Assembly (NCBI RefSeq): GCF_014206875.1
Contig: NZ_JACIJO010000004.1
Location: 62,001 to 126,000 of the forward strand
Reading direction: 5' to 3'
Length of the DNA: 64,000 nucleotides
DNA from: Algoriphagus iocasae
Lineage (GTDB): Bacteria > Bacteroidota > Bacteroidia > Cytophagales > Cyclobacteriaceae
In this document: piece after piece, positions 45,076-53,558 of the stretch
How positions within the stretch are numbered: the stretch's first letter is position 1
How the letters are laid out: each line of letters begins with the position of its first letter
Notes under the pieces: generated by a model
Told to the model about the DNA's origin: nothing
Seen by the model: the letters and a program-made list of their open reading frames with translations, nothing else
Database searches by the model: none
Program-made: the position numbers and the translations under genes

Positions 45076-46207
45076 GACCACTAATTTCTGCTTTTAATTC
45101 TTCTCTCCCGTTTAATCGCCCTTTCCAAATGTAGGTTCCTTTTACAATTCTTATGGCTACCGCAAACAAATAAATAGGATGAATAAATGAGGTAGCGATC
45201 AAATCAGAGAAAGGAAAAGGTTTCTCCAAACTTCTTAAAATTCTGTCAAAAGACAGTCTTTCTGCCAGAATTTTAAAAATCCACATGACACAAAATGCCA
45301 AGATCCCAGCTTTTCCTTGACTCAGCAGGAGAAAACTGAAAACCCAAATCAATTGAAAAAAGACAGGTAAAAGTGAAGAAAACACATGAAAGCCAGAAGA
45401 ATGGCTTTTCCACTTTCCCGCCCATCTTACTTTTTGATTGACGAGCGAGCTCCAGGTTTTTTCTGGACTTGTCAAAACCAAGCTTTCCCCCGAGCAGGTA
45501 TAACGCACTGATCCGGCCCCAAATTCTCGTACCATTTTCTTGAGTAAAAACTCATCGTCGCCAGATGGGTTTTCTTCATTGCCCTGAAATCCATTTACCT
45601 GAATGAAAGCATTTTTTCGAAAAGCCAAATTAGCAGCGCTACAAGTCAATGGTTTTCCTATTTTAAAACTGAAATTGCTTACCAATAAAATACTGGCCCA
45701 TTCCAGTAACTGAAATCTTTCCAAAAGATTTTTGCCCGGACTAGAAAGAACCGGACCTGCTACTAATTGAATATCTTCTGATTGAAAATGCCTTTTTAAC
45801 TGCTCTATCCAATCGGGATTCCAAATGCAGTCTGCGTCAGTAGTGACTAATAATTCTCCACTTGCTCGGGAAATCGCAAAATTGATTGCACTTTTTTTCC
45901 CAAAACCTGGATTGGATAAAACCTGAATCTTTGGATCATTTTGAAAATAGCCCTGCAGCAATAGCAATGTGTCGTCTTCACTGTGATCATCCACAAGCAA
46001 GATTTCTCTGAGGGAATCATACACTCTTAGAATAGCAGCTCGGAGTTGTGGTAAATTCTCAGATTCGTTTCGAAGGGAAATCAGCAAGGAAACCGATTTT
46101 GATAAGTTTCCTTCAGAAATTTCTTCGACGTTTTTAGACCAATACCTACTCATTCCCCAAAGGAGAAAGAAATAACAGAGTGCCGATATCAGGTAAAAAC
46201 TTAGCAT
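45068..46207 (-). CDS. membrane glycosyltransferase family 2 (first GT of the operon)
   Basis: A 379-residue GT2 enzyme and the first gene of the minus-strand operon. N-terminal helix FYLISALCYFFLLWGMSRYW, GT-A fold with SVSLLISLRNESENLPQLR, VDDHSEDDT, TDADCIW (DxD) and NQKVRWAGKW (QxxRW), then C-terminal helices (SSLLPVFFQLIWVFSFLLL). Predicted to build a membrane- or surface-associated glycan. It is divergent from ruvC with only 21 bp between the start codons, so promoters must lie within coding sequence. Confidence 0.9.
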   Translation of the reverse strand: MLSFYLISALCYFFLLWGMSRYWSKNVEEISEGNLSKSVSLLISLRNESENLPQLRAAILRVYDSLREILLVDDHSEDDTLLLLQGYFQNDPKIQVLSNPGFGKKSAINFAISRASGELLVTTDADCIWNPDWIEQLKRHFQSEDIQLVAGPVLSSPGKNLLERFQLLEWASILLVSNFSFKIGKPLTCSAANLAFRKNAFIQVNGFQGNEENPSGDDEFLLKKMVREFGAGSVRYTCSGESLVLTSPEKTWSSLVNQKVRWAGKWKSHSSGFHVFSSLLPVFFQLIWVFSFLLLSQGKAGILAFCVMWIFKILAERLSFDRILRSLEKPFPFSDLIATSFIHPIYLFAVAIRIVKGTYIWKGRLNGREELKAEISGHD

Positions 46208-46228
46208 CTTTTGGGCTAACTTGCGGAG

Positions 46229-46804
46229 GTGAACAAAGAAGTAAAAAATACAGTAAAGGAAAAAATCATTTTAGGAATTGACCCGGGGACCACGGTCATG
46301 GGTTATGGTTTGATCAAAACGGAAGGAAAAAGCTATGAGCTAATTCAATACGGTGTGATTCATTTGAAAAAATATGAAACCCATGAGTTGAAGCTCAAAA
46401 AGATTTTTGAAAGAATCACTGGAATCATTGAGGAATTTCTACCGGATTCTGTGGCTCTTGAAGCCCCATTTTATGGAGCAAATGTACAATCCATGCTAAA
46501 ACTGGGTAGAGCTCAGGGTGTGGCCATGGCAGCAGCATTGGCGAGAGAAATACCGATCACCGAATACTCGCCAAAGAAAGTCAAACAATCTGTAACAGGA
46601 AATGGCAATGCATCAAAAGAACAGGTAGCCGCGATGTTACAGACACTTTTTAAATTAACAGAAATTCCAAAAATGCTAGATGCGACGGATGCTTTGGCAG
46701 TGGCCTTATGCCATCATTTTCACGAAGGAAGAGTTCAGACCAGAGGGCGTAATCAAGGCTGGAAATCATTTATAGAGGAAAATCCAAGCCGAGTAAAAAA
46801 ATAA
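46229..46804 (+). CDS. ruvC: crossover junction endodeoxyribonuclease RuvC
   Basis: Holliday-junction resolvase, 191 aa. Catalytic acidic residues are seen in ILGIDPGTTVMGYG (Asp), ALEAPFYG (Glu) and DATDALAVALCHH (two Asp). GTG 46229 is the start; a later start would be close to the first catalytic strand. Ends at a shared terminator. Its start is 21 bp from the divergent GT2 gene. Confidence 0.97.
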   Translation: MNKEVKNTVKEKIILGIDPGTTVMGYGLIKTEGKSYELIQYGVIHLKKYETHELKLKKIFERITGIIEEFLPDSVALEAPFYGANVQSMLKLGRAQGVAMAAALAREIPITEYSPKKVKQSVTGNGNASKEQVAAMLQTLFKLTEIPKMLDATDALAVALCHHFHEGRVQTRGRNQGWKSFIEENPSRVKK

Positions 46805-46830
46805 ACCCGACAATTTTGCCGGGTTTTCTT
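46803..46830. terminator. bidirectional terminator
   Basis: Stem AAACCCG/CGGGTTT (46803-46826) with internal CAA/TTG pairing, then T-rich tail. Lies between the converging ruvC (+) and barrel gene (-). Confidence 0.8.
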
Positions 46831-46831
46831 T

Positions 46832-47380
46832 TTAAAGCTCTACGCCGAGTGAAATCTTGAGGACTCTGTTTTTCACATCTGTATTAAAGTAATTTAAGCT
46901 CGACAATCCGAAATCATAACTCGCCTGAACATTCAGTCCAAGCGGCAAATTAACTCCCACACCTACTACGCCGCCAATATCGTAACCTTTGATCACCTCA
47001 GTGCTCGTAGAAGTAGTCCCTCCCAAATCATATTTTCTAGACACCAAAATAGATCCTTGTGGTCCTGCGAAAACATTGACAACTGGAAGAAAATTAAAAC
47101 GCACCAAAACTGGTACATCGATATAATTCAATCGTTCATTGATATCATCACCATTCATTGTGTCCGTCCCTTCGTAGCCTTTTTGGGAATATTGTACTCC
47201 TGGCTCGATGTCGATGATACCTAAATCTAGTTTATAATAGCCACCGGCATGGAAACCTAATTTTGCGTCAAAATTAGTGTCAGAGAAATTGGAAGAATTC
47301 AAACCTGCCCTCAACCCAAACTGAGCTTGTGCTGTGCTGATAAATCCAATACATAAGATTAAAAACAAAAACTTTTTCAT
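46832..47380 (-). CDS. PorT-like outer-membrane beta-barrel protein, paralog A
   Basis: A 182-residue OMP_b-brl_2-type barrel with signal peptide (FLFLILCIGFISTAQAQ). Strand hallmarks are LRAGLNSSNFSD, FHAGGYYKLDLGIIDIEPGVQYSQKG, NYIDVPVLVRFNFLP, VNVFAGPQGS and the C-terminal LKISLGVEL. It is closely related to the next gene (47487-48038) in order and spacing of motifs, so the two are tandem duplicates. Function unknown. Confidence 0.87.
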   Translation of the reverse strand: MKKFLFLILCIGFISTAQAQFGLRAGLNSSNFSDTNFDAKLGFHAGGYYKLDLGIIDIEPGVQYSQKGYEGTDTMNGDDINERLNYIDVPVLVRFNFLPVVNVFAGPQGSILVSRKYDLGGTTSTSTEVIKGYDIGGVVGVGVNLPLGLNVQASYDFGLSSLNYFNTDVKNRVLKISLGVEL

Positions 47381-47486
47381 AGACTATAAATAATAAGTGA
47401 ACTGATGGCTTGGTTTATTAATTCTTAGCTGGCAAAAACTTGACCAAAAAGACCTGATCGGTAAACTCCAGGGGAAAAAATATGTT

Positions 47487-48038
47487 TTAAAAAAAGTCAT
47501 AGCCCAAGGAAAGCTTGAAAACCTTATTTCTTCTGTTTGGGTAGTAATCGCTTAAATCATTTTTAGAAATATCAAAAGTAGCTTGAATATTCATGCCATA
47601 AGGAAGATGCACACCAATTCCTCCCACTCCTCCAAATTCAGTTTGAGGGAAGGCTTCCGTATTGGTATCTACCAAACCTTCAAATTCATATTTTCGAGAC
47701 ATTAAGAAGGATAATTGAGGCCCAACAAAAAGGTTGATTTCTGGAAAGAAATTAAATCTGATTAAAAGTGGCGCATCGACATAATTAAAGCGTTCGAAAG
47801 TCCTTTTCCCTGTATCCCGATCATTTCCCCTAAATCCTTTTTGTGAGAACTGAACTCCTGGCTCCACCGCAAAAAAACCTAATTCCAAACGGTAGTAGGC
47901 CCCCACATGAGCACCAAGTCTGGCGTTCACATTTGAGTTAGTAATATTGCTCGAACTGAGACCAGCCCTAATTCCTGCCTGTCCACTTGCAAAGCCTATA
48001 AATCCAAGTAAAAAAATTAAGGATAAAAAACATCTCAT
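47487..48038 (-). CDS. PorT-like outer-membrane beta-barrel protein, paralog B
   Basis: A 183-residue barrel; start ATG 48038 (MRCFLSLIFLLGF) places the signal peptide at the N terminus, whereas 48059 adds seven unneeded residues. IRAGLSSSNITNS, HVGAYYRLELGFFAVEPGVQ, NYVDAPLLIRFNFFPEINLF and LSLGYDFF align with paralog A. Same-strand gap to paralog A is 106 bp. Predicted outer membrane; function unknown. Confidence 0.86.
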   Translation of the reverse strand: MRCFLSLIFLLGFIGFASGQAGIRAGLSSSNITNSNVNARLGAHVGAYYRLELGFFAVEPGVQFSQKGFRGNDRDTGKRTFERFNYVDAPLLIRFNFFPEINLFVGPQLSFLMSRKYEFEGLVDTNTEAFPQTEFGGVGGIGVHLPYGMNIQATFDISKNDLSDYYPNRRNKVFKLSLGYDFF

Positions 48039-48212
48039 ATAAAATGTGTTTGGGATCAAAGTGGATTAATCAAGATTTTTTTCTGAATTTTTTACAATGT
48101 TTTTGACCAGAAAAAGCCGACATCTAATCTAGATTTTTTAATTTACTTCATAAAGTTGTAAATGCTTTTTATTTAAAGACCTTTTAAACTCACTTTTTTT
48201 CAAAAAGACAGC

Positions 48213-48776
48213 ATGGAAAAAATTCTTGGCATTTTTGATAAGTTTCCTTTCCTCAGCGATAATGCCAAGGCTGGATTCCTAAGTAACCTAGAAAAGGTGG
48301 AATTCAGCAAGGGGGAATTATTGGAAAAAGAAGGTGAAGTCAGCCAGTATTTGTACTATTTTTTGGAAGGTGCAGCAAGAAGTTATTACAATAGAAACAA
48401 CCGTGATATTACAGTTTCATTCACATTGGAAGGTGAATTTGTCACTGCCATGCACTCATTTATTACTAGAAAACCCTCTTACGAAAACATTGAAACACTG
48501 GAAAAAAGCCAAGCTTATCGGATTTCACATGCCACCATGGAGAAAATGTTTGAAAACTTTCCAGAAACAGAGCGGGCTTATCGGATGATATTGGAGGAAT
48601 ATTATATCGTATTGGAAGAGCAGCAGATTTTCTCCAAATTCAAATCTGCACGTGAGAGATATCTGGAACTAATGGAGTATCGGCCAAAGATCATTCAAAA
48701 AGCATCTGTGGGTCATATTGCTTCTTATTTGGATATGAGTATAGAAACATTAAGTAGAATCAGGGCTAAAATCTGA
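48213..48776 (+). CDS. Crp/Fnr-family transcriptional regulator
   Basis: A 187-residue regulator: cyclic-nucleotide-binding-like jelly roll (about 10-125; KGELLEKEGEVSQYLYYFLEGAARSYY) and a short C-terminal winged helix with ASVGHIASYLDMSIETLSRIRAKI. The effector-contacting residues of true CRP are not obvious, as usual in the many Bacteroidota members, and there is no Cys cluster for an Fe-S centre. It is upstream and co-directional (78-bp gap) with the beta-helix/cytochrome pair, which it may control. Confidence 0.9.
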   Translation: MEKILGIFDKFPFLSDNAKAGFLSNLEKVEFSKGELLEKEGEVSQYLYYFLEGAARSYYNRNNRDITVSFTLEGEFVTAMHSFITRKPSYENIETLEKSQAYRISHATMEKMFENFPETERAYRMILEEYYIVLEEQQIFSKFKSARERYLELMEYRPKIIQKASVGHIASYLDMSIETLSRIRAKI

Positions 48777-48854
48777 TTTCTTGATTTTTATCAATAGCTA
48801 AATTTCAGGTACTTGGCAATATTTGGGCTGACGAAAATAAAAACCCAAATCAGC

Positions 48855-50147
48855 ATGAAACCCATCCATTTTCTATTTCTTTCGATTTTACTTTTTGGAA
48901 TCATCTCCTGTAATAGCCGATCGAATGAGCAGACTTTTGATTCTTCCAAACTTCCTAGAGCCTCAGAGGCGGAAATCGAGAAATTAGTGGAAGATTTTAT
49001 CATGGTGGAAGACGGGGGGACTATCAAAGTCGAACCCTTATTTTATGATTTAAAGACCCAGTTGATCCTCGACAACAAAAAAAACATCAAAATTCAAGGT
49101 GCAGGAATGGAGCAATCTGTGATTTCATTCCGGAACCTAAAAACCGGAGGCGAAGGTGTTAAAATCGTAGGGGAGAATATCCTGATCGAGAATCTGAGTA
49201 TAGAAGACGCTCCAGGTGACGGTGTCAAAGCCCAGCATACCGATGGAATCACCTTCAGGAAAATAAATGTCACTTGGACTAACGGAGACAAATCAAAAAA
49301 TGGCACCTACGCTATTTATCCTGTGCAATGCAAAAATGTAGTCATCGATGGTTGCATTGCTTCCCACTCCAAAGATGCCGGAATTTATGTTGGCCAATCT
49401 GAAAACATCATTGTCAAAAATTCTTTAGCCTTCGGAAATGTGGCAGGAATAGAGATTGAAAATTGCGACAATGCAGAAGTTTTTAACAATGTAGCAAGAG
49501 ATAATGCAGGAGGGATTTTGGTTTTTAACCTACCTGGATTACCAAAGTCAGATGGGCGTAGCACTAAAATTTATAACAACGAGGTGATCGATAACAATCA
49601 CGAAAACTTTGCGACCCCGCTTGGTGATGGCGCAAATGGTAACACAGTCACAATGATCCCTCCTGGTTCTGGAATCGTGCTATTAGCAGCCAAAGAAGTG
49701 GAAATCTACAATAATAAAATCCTGAGAAATAAAACTACAGGTTTGGCAATCGCTAGCTATCAAATCACTGGATTTCCATCTGAGGCACCTAATTGGTCTC
49801 CATACACACATGACATTTACATACATGACAATACTTATGAGCGGACTATGAAAATCCCAGATTTAACCCGTGAACTTGGCCAGTTGATTTCAGTATATAA
49901 TGCTCATGGAAAAGCAAAGACTCAGGACATCGTTTATGACGGGATTTGGGATACTAACCTAAGTTCCGACATCGAAACCAATCCTATGAAAATTTGTATT
50001 CAAGAAGCTGGAATGGAAGATTTACACTTTACCCGTTTTTATCTTATGGACGGAGAAGATAAAATCGAATCTTTCAAAGACTACAAGCCTTTCCAAGGTT
50101 GTCAAGTCTCAGTATCTACAGACGTCTCTGGTTTAGCTTCACTTTAA
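48855..50147 (+). CDS. parallel beta-helix lipoprotein
   Basis: A 430-residue lipoprotein (start ATG 48855; lipobox FGIISC, Cys 19). The body is a right-handed parallel beta-helix of NosD/pectate-lyase-like coils: NIKIQGAGMEQSVISF, ILIENLSIEDAPGDGVKA, VVIDGCIASHSKDAGIYVG, IIVKNSLAFGNVAGIEIENC, AEVFNNVARDNAGGILVF and further rungs. It resembles the conserved partner of SO_2930-type diheme cytochromes, and that gene follows directly with its ATG sharing the last A of this TAA stop. Function unknown; probably periplasmic or surface. Confidence 0.87.
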   Translation: MKPIHFLFLSILLFGIISCNSRSNEQTFDSSKLPRASEAEIEKLVEDFIMVEDGGTIKVEPLFYDLKTQLILDNKKNIKIQGAGMEQSVISFRNLKTGGEGVKIVGENILIENLSIEDAPGDGVKAQHTDGITFRKINVTWTNGDKSKNGTYAIYPVQCKNVVIDGCIASHSKDAGIYVGQSENIIVKNSLAFGNVAGIEIENCDNAEVFNNVARDNAGGILVFNLPGLPKSDGRSTKIYNNEVIDNNHENFATPLGDGANGNTVTMIPPGSGIVLLAAKEVEIYNNKILRNKTTGLAIASYQITGFPSEAPNWSPYTHDIYIHDNTYERTMKIPDLTRELGQLISVYNAHGKAKTQDIVYDGIWDTNLSSDIETNPMKICIQEAGMEDLHFTRFYLMDGEDKIESFKDYKPFQGCQVSVSTDVSGLASL

Positions 50148-51241
50148 TGATGATTAATTTTAGAAACATAACTTTCCTAGTAGCATCAATTGCTTTCATG
50201 AGTTCATGTGAAAGTAAAAAGGAAAATCAAGTCACTCAAGAGCTTCCAATTCAAACCGAGGCAGAATTGGCTGATGGAAAATTTCCTTATCGAAATTTAT
50301 CGACTTATGGTTTTTTCGAAGGTGAAATAAAAAACCTAAGTCCAAATGCATCATTAATTCCCTACCAGCCTGCATCCTCTCTCTTTACTGATTATGCATT
50401 GAAAAGCAGATTTATCCAGCTGCCGGAAAACCAAGAGGCTTTAATCGCTGAAAACAACTTACAACTTCCCCAAGGAACTATTTTAATCAAGAACTTTTAT
50501 TATCCAGCAGACTTCTCCAGTCCAAAAGAAAATATCCGGATCATCGAAACAAGACTTTTGATCCATAGCGAAAAAGGCTGGGAGGCTTTTCCCTATATCT
50601 GGAATGAGGATCAGACAGAAGCTGTTTTGAAGGTAGTAGGTGGTGAAAAAGAAGTGAAGTTCAAGAACCTGAAAGGAGAAGATCAGGTCATCAATTATTT
50701 AATTCCCAATAAAAATCAATGCAAAACCTGTCATAATCAGTCTGAAGAATTGGCTCCAATTGGAGTAAAGATCAAGCATCTTAATTATGATTATGATTTT
50801 CCTTCAGGTCGACAAAACCAAATGGCTTATTGGGCTGAGCATGGAAAGTTAGAAGGCTTTCTCGGCAAAGAGAATCACCCATCTATGATCAATTATGAGG
50901 ATAAAACTCAGGCTTTGGAAGACCGAGCGATGGCTTATTTGGACATCAATTGCTCACACTGTCATCAGGCCAAAGGTCCTGCAAGTACTTCCGGTTTATT
51001 TTTAGAATATAACCAAAAAGAACCGATGAAATTAGGAGTCATGAAAACACCCGTTGCAGCAGGAAATGGTGCGGGAGCATTTGATTATGACATCTTACCT
51101 GGAAAAGCTGACGAATCTATCCTTACCTATCGGATGAATTCTACTGAAGTGGGAATTGCTATGCCGGAACTGGGAAGAACTACCATCCATGAGGAAGGTG
51201 TAGCACTAATCCGGGAATGGATTAATTCGATGAAAAAATAA
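50147..51241 (+). CDS. SO_2930-type diheme c-type cytochrome lipoprotein
   Basis: A 364-residue lipoprotein (Cys 21 after AFMSS) with two c-type heme motifs, CKTCH (about residue 192) and CSHCH (about 269). The N-terminal region (FPYRNLSTYGFFEG, LSPNASLIPYQPASSLFTDYALKSRFIQLP) matches the family that pairs with parallel beta-helix proteins. Start ATG 50147 overlaps the upstream stop (TAATG); a second ATG follows at 50150. Predicted periplasmic electron carrier or redox enzyme of unknown substrate. Confidence 0.9.
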   Translation: MMINFRNITFLVASIAFMSSCESKKENQVTQELPIQTEAELADGKFPYRNLSTYGFFEGEIKNLSPNASLIPYQPASSLFTDYALKSRFIQLPENQEALIAENNLQLPQGTILIKNFYYPADFSSPKENIRIIETRLLIHSEKGWEAFPYIWNEDQTEAVLKVVGGEKEVKFKNLKGEDQVINYLIPNKNQCKTCHNQSEELAPIGVKIKHLNYDYDFPSGRQNQMAYWAEHGKLEGFLGKENHPSMINYEDKTQALEDRAMAYLDINCSHCHQAKGPASTSGLFLEYNQKEPMKLGVMKTPVAAGNGAGAFDYDILPGKADESILTYRMNSTEVGIAMPELGRTTIHEEGVALIREWINSMKK

Positions 51242-51268
51242 AAAAGACTATTTCAAAAAAGCATCAAA

Positions 51269-51317
51269 TGTCAGAATGAGCGGAGTCGAAGAAGCCTCGA
51301 CTCCGCTCGGACTGACA
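51269..51317. repeat. 49-nt imperfect palindrome (TGAGCGGAGTCGA type)
   Basis: TGTCAG-N2-TGAGCGGAGTCGA, a 7-nt loop, then TCGACTCCGCTCG-N2-CTGACA. It is GC-rich in an AT-rich spacer and matches, from memory, a palindromic intergenic repeat widely scattered in Bacteroidota genomes. It lies between the converging cytochrome (+) and barrel (-) genes and may act as a terminator or mRNA 3'-end stabiliser. Confidence 0.75.
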
Positions 51318-51359
51318 GAAAATTTGATTAATTGATAGCCATTTAAAGGGATGTTAATA

Positions 51360-51968
51360 TTAGAAGGTGTAACCTAGCGAAACTTTAAAACCTCTGTTAT
51401 AGGCATCCGCATCGCTGTTTTTGAAAATTGGTGTCATACCATAATCATAAGATCCTTGGACATTGAATCCTTTTGGCAGGTTATAACCCAAACCAAAGAC
51501 TAATCCCAAATCAGTTTCTTTGACATTATCTCCGTCGAAGCTTACTGTGGATCCAAAGAAGTCTCCTTCATACTTAGAATTTGCCAAAAAGGAGATTTGA
51601 GGTCCTGCGAAAATATTGATTCCATTACTTGGATAAAATCTGAAAAGAACCGGGACCTCCACATAATTGAAAATCGCGCGGCTGTTTGCAGCATCATCGT
51701 TTTGAGTTCCTTTCACTGAATAATAAATGCCAGGCTCAATTGCAAATCGATCTGTGGCAAACAACATTGTGTAAATACCTGCATGAAATCCGACACGATT
51801 GGTATAGTCATTTTCTGAAACATCCGAACCTCCGAAATTATACAAACTCGCACCACCTCGGATACCAAATCCGCCAAGGTATTCATGATCTGTAGTGACC
51901 ACCGTCTGGGCTTGTGTTAGCCCTGCAGCAAATACTCCAAAGGCAAATAATAGCATTAACTTTTTCAT
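51360..51968 (-). CDS. PorT-like outer-membrane beta-barrel protein
   Basis: A 202-residue barrel with signal peptide (LMLLFAFGVFAAGLTQAQ). Strands such as FGIRGGASLYNFGGSD, VGFHAGIYTMLFATDRFAIEPGIYYSVKG, FNYVEVPVLFRFYPSNGINIFAGPQISF and FKVSLGYTF match the two barrel genes at 46832-48038 in order, so it is a third, more distant paralog. Monocistronic; function unknown. Confidence 0.86.
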   Translation of the reverse strand: MKKLMLLFAFGVFAAGLTQAQTVVTTDHEYLGGFGIRGGASLYNFGGSDVSENDYTNRVGFHAGIYTMLFATDRFAIEPGIYYSVKGTQNDDAANSRAIFNYVEVPVLFRFYPSNGINIFAGPQISFLANSKYEGDFFGSTVSFDGDNVKETDLGLVFGLGYNLPKGFNVQGSYDYGMTPIFKNSDADAYNRGFKVSLGYTF

Positions 51969-52042
51969 GTATTTTAATAGTTGGTTTCCCTCCTATTAAT
52001 CCCATTGTAATGCCAAAATGAAAATCAGCGAATAAACCTTTT

Positions 52043-53116
52043 TTACTGAATCACTTTTTTGTCTACATAATCGGAGTTGAGCAATCCCAACGCTCCCATA
52101 TATTTCAATTCAAAATTGAGCGTATCTCCAACTTTATAATTTTCCGGATTTTTACCCAGGTTAATAATAATCATATCTGAGCTTGCTCCGAGGATTTCAA
52201 AATTCTGATCTTTTGGAATCAGGTACTTAGGATCTACATCGAGTAAACCAATATCCAAGATTGCCCGGAAAGAGCTTTGACCATACAATTCGCTGTCTAT
52301 TTCCGCAACCTCCCCCTGAGGGTTAGCAGCCAGATTCCCAACGGGTAACATCGGTTTTTCCTGCATTTCGATGATTTCTGCATGAAATTCAAAAACATCA
52401 CCATGCATACCTTCGATGATTTTTTCTTCAAAGAGATCTACACCGAAATACAAGGTCTCTCCCACTCTAAAATGGTTGATTCCAAGTGGAAGCTGATGGG
52501 TAAACATCAATGGAATAGTCACTGATGTTCCTGCCGAAACCCAAGGGATTTTCTTATTGAATTTCAACTCAATGATCTGCTTGTAAAGGGAAAGTTGGAT
52601 CAACTTATCGGTCGATGGCATGACCCCATTAAGACAGTTGAGATTCGTGCCCAAGCCGATCACTTCTATATTTGGGAGCTGAAATATCTGGGAATAAAAT
52701 TCCACTAAATGTTCCCCCATTACCCCTTCACGAAGATCGCCTGTCTCTACCATGATGATGATTTTGTGCTTTTTATTTTGCAGCACAGCTTCCTCACTGA
52801 TCCAGTGGATGGTATTGAGTTCACTATTTAAACTGACATCCGCAAACTCCACCATTTTGCCCACATTTCTTTTCGAAACGGGTTTGATATACACAGTCTG
52901 CACCTCAGGATTGATCTTTTTGACCATGGCGAGATTACTGATTCTGCTGTCATGGATTTCTCTTACTCCGAGATTGATCAGCTCTTGGAGAAACATTCTG
53001 TTTCCACAAAGGAGCTTTGAGACCACTCCCCAAGAAATGTTTTTCTCTTCAAAAAGATTCTTCAGAAACTCAAAATTTGTTTTGAGTTTGGTCTTATTTA
53101 ATGTCAGGTAAGCCAT
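52043..53116 (-). CDS. PLP-dependent amino-acid racemase (alanine racemase N-terminal fold, ornithine-racemase-like)
   Basis: A 357-residue fold-III PLP enzyme. The PLP lysine is probably K34 in WGVVSKLLCGN; IIIMVETGDLREGVM and VIGLGTNLNCLNG are conserved strands, and INHFRVGETLYFG the C-terminal PLP-phosphate region. The usual alanine-racemase C-terminal catalytic Tyr domain is replaced, as in the ornithine/YhfX-like group. It is the last gene of an operon with a GNAT acetyltransferase and a sodium:solute symporter (1-bp gap), suggesting uptake and racemisation or acylation of an amino acid. Confidence 0.85.
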   Translation of the reverse strand: MAYLTLNKTKLKTNFEFLKNLFEEKNISWGVVSKLLCGNRMFLQELINLGVREIHDSRISNLAMVKKINPEVQTVYIKPVSKRNVGKMVEFADVSLNSELNTIHWISEEAVLQNKKHKIIIMVETGDLREGVMGEHLVEFYSQIFQLPNIEVIGLGTNLNCLNGVMPSTDKLIQLSLYKQIIELKFNKKIPWVSAGTSVTIPLMFTHQLPLGINHFRVGETLYFGVDLFEEKIIEGMHGDVFEFHAEIIEMQEKPMLPVGNLAANPQGEVAEIDSELYGQSSFRAILDIGLLDVDPKYLIPKDQNFEILGASSDMIIINLGKNPENYKVGDTLNFELKYMGALGLLNSDYVDKKVIQ

Positions 53117-53117
53117 T

Positions 53118-53558
53118 TTATTTTGTCAATCTCATCTCGAGATATTTGTTGGTAAAGCCAAGGCGTTCGTAAAGCTTTTTGGCAGGATTATCAGGCTCCA
53201 CATGTAGCGCAACCGCTCCATTTGCCATTTTGATAGCTGTTTCCATGATTTTCATCCCAATTCCTTTTCCTCTTTGGGACTCATCCACTGCGATATAAAC
53301 CAGTATGTTTTCAGGAATATATCCTGACATTCCTGTTTTATTCATCACAAGTGTTCCGACAATCTTTCCTTTTTCTCTCGCCAAAACCACAAAACCACCC
53401 GCATGAAGTCCTTGATCAAGGGCATAATCAAGACATTTCATAATATCTTCTTTTGGATCTCCGTATTTGCCTAAATGGTGGAAAAGAAAATCAGCAATTT
53501 CGTTTTTCTGAATATAGGTAGCGGAGTCTATCGCCGAAAGTGTTTCTAGTTTGATCAT
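53118..53558 (-). CDS. GNAT-family N-acetyltransferase
   Basis: A 146-residue acetyl-CoA-dependent acyltransferase. The acetyl-CoA motif A is visible as ILVYIAVDESQRGKGIGMKIMETAI, and LHVEPDNPAKKLYERLGF is motif B. Start overlaps the symporter stop by 4 bp (ATGA-type), and the racemase follows after 1 bp. The acceptor is probably an amino acid or amine, by context. Confidence 0.92.
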   Translation of the reverse strand: MIKLETLSAIDSATYIQKNEIADFLFHHLGKYGDPKEDIMKCLDYALDQGLHAGGFVVLAREKGKIVGTLVMNKTGMSGYIPENILVYIAVDESQRGKGIGMKIMETAIKMANGAVALHVEPDNPAKKLYERLGFTNKYLEMRLTK

